From Ruegeria intermedia (lineage in GTDB: Bacteria; Pseudomonadota; Alphaproteobacteria; Rhodobacterales; Rhodobacteraceae), in NCBI RefSeq assembly GCF_900129345.1, contig NZ_FQVK01000007.1, positions 62,001-126,000 on the forward strand: a stretch of DNA of 64,000 nt. The letters are read 5' to 3'. The position numbers and the translations under genes were made by a program. Each line of letters opens with the position of its first letter. Position 1 is the stretch's first letter. Below are positions 58,457 to 64,000 of this stretch, in pieces. Below the pieces are notes generated by a model. The model saw only the letters and a list, made by a program, of their open reading frames with translations. It made no database searches and was not told the DNA's origin.

Positions 58457-58873
58457 TCAGCCGCCGCAGCCACCGATTGTGACTTTGACCGTTGCCGATG
58501 CCTTGGCAAAGCTGCCATCGGCCATCTTGGCCACGGCGATGACATCCTGCGTTCCGGCCAGTCGAATCCGGGTCGATGCCGACTGCGAGGCAGCCAGTGG
58601 CCCGAAGTTGAACGTGACAACACCCGGCGTCGGGTTGCCTGCGGCAAAAACCGCGATGGCCACGGCGCCCGGGGCGCTGACTTCGATCGGAACCGTGTTG
58701 CCGTTTTCGGCGATTTCCGGTGCGGTCAGGGTGACGCCACCGTCGGCGATGTCAGCGCCACCGGTGAAGGCCGAGATCGAATCCTCGACCGCCGCGTTCA
58801 CCCGGAACGGCAGCATCGTCAGAACCGCGGCTCCCAGACCCAAGGCCAGGGTTTCGCGTCGCGAAATTTCCAT
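58457..58873 (-). CDS. soxY: SoxY, sulfur-carrier protein
   Basis: A 138-residue protein with a twin-arginine signal (ISRRETLALG) and the C-terminal carrier arm GGCGG, whose Cys136 holds the substrate. AAGGAG precedes the ATG. Confidence 0.97.
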   Translation of the reverse strand: MEISRRETLALGLGAAVLTMLPFRVNAAVEDSISAFTGGADIADGGVTLTAPEIAENGNTVPIEVSAPGAVAIAVFAAGNPTPGVVTFNFGPLAASQSASTRIRLAGTQDVIAVAKMADGSFAKASATVKVTIGGCGG

Positions 58874-58918
58874 TTTAGATCTCCTTTGAGTGTGCGCTCC
58901 TCGGACAGGCGAAGGCGA

Positions 58919-59395
58919 TTATTGTTCTTTGAGGGTCATCAGGAACGCCACCACGTCCTCGACGTCCTGTGCGCTCAGGATCGGCTCAAGCGGCCCGCTG
59001 GGCGCCTTGCCGGTATAGGCATCGCCAGGCCGGATAAAGCCATCGTCCTTGTAGAAGGCCGGCATCACCGTGCCCTCGAAGGTCATTTTGGCGTTGGCCA
59101 CCAGACCGCGCAGCTCGGCCTCGGTCCAGCGGTCCCCCGCCCCGTCCAGCGGCGGGCCGACCTCGCCCTGAAACGGCACGTCCGCCAGCGCCGAAACCTG
59201 ATGGCAGGCCACGCAATTGCCCATGGACTTCTCACCCACGATCGTCGCGCCCTTTTCAGGGTCGCCCGGAGTACCGGTCAGTGACTGTTCGATGGCGCCG
59301 TCGGCAAACGACACATCTTTCGGCTTGATCTCACCCGCCATGGCCGTCGATGCACACAGCATTCCGGCCAGGCCAAGTTTCAACGCTTTTGTCAT
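58919..59395 (-). CDS. soxX: SoxX, monoheme cytochrome of SoxAX
   Basis: A 158-residue cytochrome with signal peptide (to about residue 20) and CVACH at 61-65; a methionine in TVMPAF is the probable axial ligand. First gene of soxXYZA. GGGAGG precedes ATG 59395. Confidence 0.96.
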   Translation of the reverse strand: MTKALKLGLAGMLCASTAMAGEIKPKDVSFADGAIEQSLTGTPGDPEKGATIVGEKSMGNCVACHQVSALADVPFQGEVGPPLDGAGDRWTEAELRGLVANAKMTFEGTVMPAFYKDDGFIRPGDAYTGKAPSGPLEPILSAQDVEDVVAFLMTLKEQ

Positions 59396-59429
59396 GCCTC
59401 CTCCCAAAGACGATTCCCCGCTGTATCTC

Positions 59430-59446
59430 TGCACACTAGTGCACAC
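59430..59446 (-). promoter_or_regulatory. Tandem TGCACAC repeats in the soxX promoter region
   Basis: TGCACAC occurs at 59430-59436 and 59440-59446, exactly 10 bp apart, 35 to 51 bp upstream of the soxX ATG. An inverted pair of the same heptamer lies at 62943-62970. Confidence 0.45.
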
Positions 59447-59468
59447 AATCCGCGCAACGCAACAATAA

Positions 59469-59484
59469 ATTCATCTACGTGAAT
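59469..59484 (-). promoter_or_regulatory. Candidate SoxR/SqrR-type operator upstream of soxX
   Basis: ATTCATCTACGTGAAT fits ATTC-N8-GAAT exactly, the palindrome reported for the related persulfide-sensing repressor SqrR. It lies 74 to 89 bp before soxX, in the 148-bp gap between soxW and soxX. Confidence 0.65.
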
Positions 59485-59543
59485 TTTTACATCTCTTAAC
59501 CTGCGGAAGTGCGGACGCAATCCGGTTGCGCGATCCTGTGCGA

Positions 59544-60104
59544 CTAGTTTCGTTGCGCCTCGAACTTGCGGGCATGGTACTTTTGGAACGGCTCGTCTCC
59601 GTCATAGCCCTTTTCCAATACCCAGTTCAGCAGGTTGAACGTCGTCCAGCGTCCGAAGGCGCCCGGCATCGTTGCCACGGCCGCCTGCGCGGCCGTCACG
59701 CCTTCGGGCACGTCCTGAGGGAAAAAGTAGATCGTCGGCGTGAACAAGGCGCCCCACCGTTTCACCATGTCCTTTTCGGGCAGGACCGTTCCGTCGAAAT
59801 CGGTCACTTCGACATCGCCGAACATGTTGATCTGGACGACGAAAAAGCGTTCAGCCAGCAGCTGTTCGATCTCGGGGATGACAAAGACCTCTTCGTACAT
59901 CTTCCTGCAGTAGATGCAGCCCCGTTGCTCCACGATGACCATCAGCCGTCGTCCCTCGGCGTTGGCTTCCTCGAGGTCCTCGCGCAGATCCTTGAACGTG
60001 TCACGCATCCATGGAGCCTTGTGAAGACCGTCGTCACCCAGCTCGGCCGCCAGGGGCAGCGGGGCCATCAGAAGTGACGCAATCAGCAGAAATTTTTTGA
60101 GCAT
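59544..60104 (-). CDS. soxW: SoxW, periplasmic thioredoxin
   Basis: A 186-residue thioredoxin-like protein with a signal peptide ending near LAAEL (residue 20) and active site CIYC (Cys63, Cys66). It receives reducing equivalents from SoxV and keeps Sox carrier cysteines reduced. Confidence 0.93.
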   Translation of the reverse strand: MLKKFLLIASLLMAPLPLAAELGDDGLHKAPWMRDTFKDLREDLEEANAEGRRLMVIVEQRGCIYCRKMYEEVFVIPEIEQLLAERFFVVQINMFGDVEVTDFDGTVLPEKDMVKRWGALFTPTIYFFPQDVPEGVTAAQAAVATMPGAFGRWTTFNLLNWVLEKGYDGDEPFQKYHARKFEAQRN

Positions 60105-60124
60105 GACGAATATCCTTTCCAAAT

Positions 60125-60865
60125 TCACCCGATCGCGCCGAACCACGGAATCGTCTCGAGCATCCATTGCGCGATGTAGTTGACCGAATTTGTGCCGATC
60201 AGAATGCCGAACAGGATCAGCATCAGCCCCATCAGTTTTTCGATCATTCCCAGATGTTTGCGGAACCGGGACACCCAGGCCATGAACGGCCCGATGAACA
60301 TCGCGGCCGCGACGAAGGGCAAGGTCATCCCAAGGCCATAGGCCAACAACAGCGCGGCGCCTTCGTTGGCTGTTTCCTGCCCCGCAGCGGTAAACAGGAT
60401 CGCGGCCAGGACCGGGCCGACGCAGGGTGTCCATCCAAAGGCGAAGGCAAGCCCGATCACATAGGCCCCGATCAGACCCACACTCGACGTATCGCCGGCG
60501 TCGGCCCGAAACTGCCGGTACAGGAAGCCGATTCTGACGACTCCCATGAAGTGCAGGCCCATCGCAATGATGATCGCCGCCGCGACCCAGCGCAGCACGT
60601 CGAAATGGTCGCGCAGCAAGCTGCCGAAGGCTGTCGCAGTTGCCCCCAGCCCGACGAAAACGGTCAGCACCCCCAATGCAAAACAGCACGCCGCCAGCAC
60701 TGCCTTGCCCCGGACCGCCGGCGAGATCTGGGCGCCAGACGATATCTGGTTCATGCCGGCCCCGGCCAGATAGCTCAGATAGAACGGCACGATCGGAAGG
60801 ATGCAGGGCGACAGGAATGACAGCAGCCCGGCGACGATTGCGCCCATGAATGTGACGTCGAACAC
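60125..60865 (-). CDS. soxV: SoxV, CcdA-type thiol-disulfide transporter
   Basis: A 246-residue membrane protein with six helices and the CcdA signatures SPCILPIVPFYL and GWTPCVGPV. It carries electrons to the periplasm for SoxW. GTG 60865 was chosen because the product then begins FDVTFMGAIVAGLLSFLSP as in the family; a GTG at 60880 would add five residues. Confidence 0.93.
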   Translation of the reverse strand: MFDVTFMGAIVAGLLSFLSPCILPIVPFYLSYLAGAGMNQISSGAQISPAVRGKAVLAACCFALGVLTVFVGLGATATAFGSLLRDHFDVLRWVAAAIIIAMGLHFMGVVRIGFLYRQFRADAGDTSSVGLIGAYVIGLAFAFGWTPCVGPVLAAILFTAAGQETANEGAALLLAYGLGMTLPFVAAAMFIGPFMAWVSRFRKHLGMIEKLMGLMLILFGILIGTNSVNYIAQWMLETIPWFGAIG

Positions 60866-60947
60866 CTGATGCTGCTCCACCGCTTGTGATATTCAAAAAT
60901 ATAATTATGATTAAAACACGGGCCGCGTCAAATTGGGCGACAGGAAA

Positions 60948-61328
60948 ATGATCAAAGCGCTGACCATCATGCTGGGCATGGCGACGCCGGTTTCGGCGGT
61001 TGCGGAGGCCTATCTGCTGATGGCCGAAGAGCCCGGCTGCCATTGGTGCGCCAAGTGGAATGACGAAATCGCGCCGATCTATCCCAAATCCGCCGAGGGG
61101 CAAGCGGTTCCGTTGCGCCGTTATGACCTTCGCGCCGACGCGCCGGACGTCGTGTTTGCGCGCAGGGTCCATTTCACCCCGACCTTCATCCTTGTCGAAG
61201 ATGGGCGCGAGGTCGGGCGGATCGAGGGGTATCCCGGTCAGGACTTTTTTTGGGGTTTGCTGGGCATGATGCTCGACGACGCCGGAGTTGTGTGGCGGCG
61301 CGCTGGGTCGGGGCCCGAGGGTTCGTGA
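60948..61328 (+). CDS. soxS: SoxS, periplasmic thiol-disulfide protein
   Basis: A 126-residue thioredoxin-like protein with a signal peptide and CHWC active site (Cys31, Cys34). In Paracoccus, SoxS reactivates the SoxYZ carrier. Divergent from soxV; its stop overlaps the soxR GTG. Confidence 0.9.
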   Translation: MIKALTIMLGMATPVSAVAEAYLLMAEEPGCHWCAKWNDEIAPIYPKSAEGQAVPLRRYDLRADAPDVVFARRVHFTPTFILVEDGREVGRIEGYPGQDFFWGLLGMMLDDAGVVWRRAGSGPEGS

Positions 61329-61696
61329 CTTCCAACGCCGACCACCCCTGCGACGCGGCATCGCGCCTGCCCGTGTTCGACGGCAACACCTGCCCCGAGG
61401 ACATGAAGAGGATGGAAGAGAACGCCCACCGCGCGTCCAACTTTATGAAGGCCATCAGCCATGAAGGGCGGTTGATGATCCTGTGCCACCTTGCATCGGG
61501 CGAAAAATCGGTCACCGAGTTGGAAGACCTGCTGTCGGCCCGTCAAGCCGCCGTTTCACAGCAGCTTGCCCGCCTGCGCTTCGAGGGGCTGGTGACCCCG
61601 CGCCGGGACGGCAAGACCATCTACTACAGCTTGACAGACGATCGACCCAGACAAATCATGGAAGTCGTGTACGACCTGTTCTGCCGCGCGGACTGA
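61325..61696 (+). CDS. soxR: SoxR, ArsR-family persulfide-responsive repressor
   Basis: A 123-residue winged-helix ArsR protein with recognition helix SARQAAVSQQLARLR. Cysteines at 9, 23, 54 and 120; Cys54 and Cys120 correspond in position to the persulfide-sensing pair of SqrR-type regulators. It represses sox operons without reduced sulfur. GTG 61325 forms a GTGA overlap with soxS. Confidence 0.92.
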   Translation: MTSNADHPCDAASRLPVFDGNTCPEDMKRMEENAHRASNFMKAISHEGRLMILCHLASGEKSVTELEDLLSARQAAVSQQLARLRFEGLVTPRRDGKTIYYSLTDDRPRQIMEVVYDLFCRAD

Positions 61697-61735
61697 TCCG
61701 CGCCACCACGGGCGTCGGGTCGAGGGAGGACACAG

Positions 61736-62788
61736 GTGCTTGAACTCATCGGAGAAGCGAATACCGCGGCCCTGGTCGGGCTGGCGGGAGGTGTGGCCCT
61801 GGGCCTGGCGGCCCGGATCGGCCGGTTCTGCACGCTGGGCGCAATCGAGGACCTGCTGTATGGCGCCGACAGCCGCCGATTGAAGATGTGGGCCATCGCC
61901 ATCGGCGTGGCTGTGATCGGAGTGCATCTTGCCATTGCCACCGGCCGCTTCGACAGCGGCGCAACCGCCTATCTGGACCGTGTCTGGAACCCGGTCGGCA
62001 CGATCCTGGGCGGCCTGATGTTCGGCTACGGAATGGCGCTGAGCGGCAATTGCGGTTACGGCGCGCTGGCCCGGCTGGGCGGAGGCGATCTGCGGTCCTT
62101 CGTCATCGTCGTCGTGATGGGGCTGTCGGCCTATTTCGTGATGTCGGGCCCTTTGGCCCGGGCGCGCGTCTGGTTGTTTTCCGAAGAAACCGGGGCCACA
62201 ACGCAACAGGGTTTCGCGCAGTTGCTCGAGGGTTTTGGAATTTCGCCGCTGCTGACGGGACTGACCGTGGGGGCGATGCTGATCCTGACGGCCACCGTCC
62301 GGGCCCGAATGCGACCCTCAGGCAAACAGTGCCTGTGGGCCGTGGTTGTCGGCCTTGCCATCGTTTCGGGTTGGGTCGGCACCTTCTGGATCGCCACCAC
62401 GGGTTTTGACGCGGAACCAATCGAAACACACACTTTCGCGGCCCCCATCGGAGATACGATCATCTATGCCATGACCGCCTCGGGCAACGCGCTGTCCTTC
62501 AGCGTCGGCTCCGTGATGGGCGTGGTGATCGGGGCTGCGCTCGGATCGTATTCCAAGGGCCATTTCCGCTGGGAAGCCTGCGAAGATCCGCGCGAATTGC
62601 GGCGCCAGATCCTGGGCGCGGCGATCATGGGGCCGGGGGCGATACTTGCGGTTGGCTGCAGTATCGGCCAAGGAATTTCAGCCTTTTCGGTTCTGGCCTT
62701 CAGCGCTCCTGTCGCGTTCGTGTCGATCTTTGTTGGCGCGGCTGTCGGGCTACGCCAGATGATCGTGGGGTTCGCACCAGCGGAATGA
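61736..62788 (+). CDS. soxT: SoxT, YeeE/YedE-type membrane transporter
   Basis: A 350-residue membrane protein of about ten helices of the YeeE/YedE family, with ARIGRFCTLGAIEDLLYG and AVGCSIGQGISAFS segments. SoxT proteins influence Sox induction, probably by moving a sulfur compound. The GTG is preceded by GAGGGAGG. Confidence 0.9.
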   Translation: MLELIGEANTAALVGLAGGVALGLAARIGRFCTLGAIEDLLYGADSRRLKMWAIAIGVAVIGVHLAIATGRFDSGATAYLDRVWNPVGTILGGLMFGYGMALSGNCGYGALARLGGGDLRSFVIVVVMGLSAYFVMSGPLARARVWLFSEETGATTQQGFAQLLEGFGISPLLTGLTVGAMLILTATVRARMRPSGKQCLWAVVVGLAIVSGWVGTFWIATTGFDAEPIETHTFAAPIGDTIIYAMTASGNALSFSVGSVMGVVIGAALGSYSKGHFRWEACEDPRELRRQILGAAIMGPGAILAVGCSIGQGISAFSVLAFSAPVAFVSIFVGAAVGLRQMIVGFAPAE

Positions 62789-62942
62789 CCGGCGAAGGCC
62801 CGAGAGCTGCCGTCGCAAGTGTTCCCGCCCCCATGCGGAAGGCACGCGAAATTTGTCTTGCAGGTGACGGTGCGGCCATGGGAAACGCCATTGCGAAAGA
62901 CCACGTTCCTCAGTGCAAGCCCCATTCAGTCATTCAGATGTA

Positions 62943-62970
62943 GTGTGCATAATTCAGCAACAATGCACAC
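62943..62970. repeat. Inverted GTGTGCAT/ATGCACAC pair between soxT and the ParB-like gene
   Basis: GTGTGCAT (62943-62950) and ATGCACAC (62963-62970) form an 8-bp perfect inverted repeat with a 12-base spacer, in the 275-bp region between the convergent soxT and parB-like genes. Otherwise this region holds no recognisable gene. Confidence 0.5.
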
Positions 62971-63063
62971 CACCTTGTTTTCACCCGATCCCTTCAGGCA
63001 CCCATATACGGGACACATATGGAGGCCTTGTTTCGACCTCCAATCCTGCGTTTCGTCGCGAAA

Positions 63064-64000
63064 CTAGCTGAAATGACGGACAATCTCATCCACAAGCGCT
63101 TGTGCGTCTTCAACCGAAAGATCTTGCCGACGCAGGCGGATTCGCAATTCGCCGGCGGCCACCTCGGCGCGGATGTCACCGCCGCCGGGCAACGGCTGCA
63201 GAGGAATACGTTGCACCTGCTGTGGGCGCCCGCCCCGTGCCTTGTCACGCGACGGCTCGGGCGCGTCCTTCAGCGCAGCCTCGATCAGTGCCCATTCAGC
63301 CTTGGCATCGGAAACCTCTGCCCCGGCCAATGCGGCACGCAGCTTGGCCTGAGCGCCATCCCGCAAGGCTGCAGCCAGTCGCAGACCCGCCTTCTCCGAC
63401 AGGGATACCGGATATCGCAACAGGTCACCCAAAGCCTCGTGCACCATCGCAAAGCTGCGCACCTTTGACCGTTTCGCCTTGGACGCCGCCGCAAACAAGG
63501 CGTCCACCGCGGCTTCGGTCGAGGGGAACACCCCCTGCCCTGCTGCCAGAACCGCAATGCGTCCCCGTTCGTAGGGGCTGAGATTGGCGCGCAGCTCGTT
63601 TTCCTCGACCATCGAGACATACGCCCCCTGCCCTGCCCCGGCTTGGCGGACAAAGGCAGGAATCTGTGCGAATGCCGGATCCGTTCTGGCGAGCCGGCGA
63701 AACGCATCCAGACGCCGATAGCCCGAGATCAGCCCGTACCCGTCGGCCGTTGGCGTCACCTCGATCGGCGTGCGCAAACCGTTGACCCGCAGCGACTCCA
63801 GCAGCTCGGCCATGGCTTCTTCGTCTTCGACCATCCGGTCGCGACGAATATAGTCCGCATCGATCTCGTCAACGGGCAGCTTCTGGGCCACCAACCCCGC
63901 ATCCTGCGCATCGCGCCAACGGGCCGCATCACCCTGGTCGCGGGCCAATGCTTCGCGATCGGTGACCGCGGCCATTCCGTTCAATGTGGCGGCTTCGGCC
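63064..64000 (-). CDS. ParB/RepB-like partition protein (5' end outside window)
   Basis: At least 306 codons of a ParB-type protein. The N-terminal nuclease-like fold includes LPVDEID, LISGYRRLDAFRRL (ParB arginine box) and EENELRANLSPYERGRI, followed by a helix-turn-helix region (about 150-200) and a C-terminal dimer part. The frame is open to the right edge, so the true start is probably outside. Such proteins segregate plasmids, chromids or chromosomes by binding parS; the form here is closest in style to plasmid-type partition proteins, which is an impression, not a proof. Confidence 0.8.
   Translation of the reverse strand, partial: AEAATLNGMAAVTDREALARDQGDAARWRDAQDAGLVAQKLPVDEIDADYIRRDRMVEDEEAMAELLESLRVNGLRTPIEVTPTADGYGLISGYRRLDAFRRLARTDPAFAQIPAFVRQAGAGQGAYVSMVEENELRANLSPYERGRIAVLAAGQGVFPSTEAAVDALFAAASKAKRSKVRSFAMVHEALGDLLRYPVSLSEKAGLRLAAALRDGAQAKLRAALAGAEVSDAKAEWALIEAALKDAPEPSRDKARGGRPQQVQRIPLQPLPGGGDIRAEVAAGELRIRLRRQDLSVEDAQALVDEIVRHFS

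Noticed and set aside
60887-60925. AT-rich soxS-soxV intergenic sequence as a second SoxR operator
   Set aside because: It has one ATTC half-site but no GAAT partner at 8-bp spacing; too weak to list as a site.
63050-63064. GTTTCG-TCG-CGAAAC hairpin at the end of the ParB-like gene
   Set aside because: Only a 6-bp stem with no T-run on either strand, so it is weak as a terminator.

Overview
The window looks like high-GC DNA from a Rhodobacteraceae (Roseobacter-type) alphaproteobacterium. That placement rests on gene order: norCBQDEF, a nirS cluster with a fused nirDL, nosRZDFYLX, a Paracoccus-type sox cluster, and a Rhodobacter-type smo/mtlK polyol operon. No rRNA, tRNA, CRISPR array or transposase was seen. 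A ParB/RepB-like partition gene enters from the right edge and a 5-aminolevulinate synthase gene runs off the left edge. Together with the dense packing of accessory metabolism this hints at a plasmid or chromid, but that is inference.

Layout. 1-826: 3' part of hemA. 885-6288 (minus): norCBQDEF, nitric oxide reductase with its maturation genes. 6533-7642: a Hint-domain gene broken by one in-frame TAA. 7648-8841 (minus): nnrS. 9077-20499 (plus): nirS, a NapC/NirT-type multiheme fusion, a cupredoxin, then nirE-C-F-DL-G-H-J-N for heme d1 synthesis and a small membrane protein. 20597-29529 (plus): a cysteine-cluster protein followed by nosRZDFYLX. Together these genes reduce nitrite to N2; no nitrate reductase is present.

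29642-37171 (plus): a LacI-type regulator and smoEFGK-smoS-mtlK for uptake and oxidation of sorbitol/mannitol, with three matching CGCGCG-centred operators. 37320-46100: five poorly characterised genes (peptidoglycan-binding protein, exported unknown protein, haloperoxidase/PAP2-like protein with a Gly-Leu-Asn repeat tail, cyclase-TolB-TPR protein, HExxH protein).

46375-62788: thiosulfate oxidation. soxG and soxH lie apart from the main cluster, in a plus-strand group with a Crp/Fnr regulator, a DUF2892 protein and a YeeE/YedE transporter. The main minus-strand run is soxVW-XYZA-BCDEF plus a DUF302 gene; soxS-soxR-soxT lie divergently. 63064-64000 (minus): ParB-like gene.

Regulation visible in sequence. 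Six FNR/DNR-type boxes (TTNAC-N4-RTCAA and close variants) precede norC, nnrS, nirS, nirE, the nos leader gene and the YeeE gene. In five of the six the box centre sits 65-71 bp before the start codon, as expected for class II activation. One ATTC-N8-GAAT palindrome upstream of soxX fits the SoxR/SqrR persulfide-sensor family. The FNR-type box inside the sulfur region suggests that sulfur handling and oxygen-limited respiration are co-regulated. No gene-free stretch exceeds about 300 bp.
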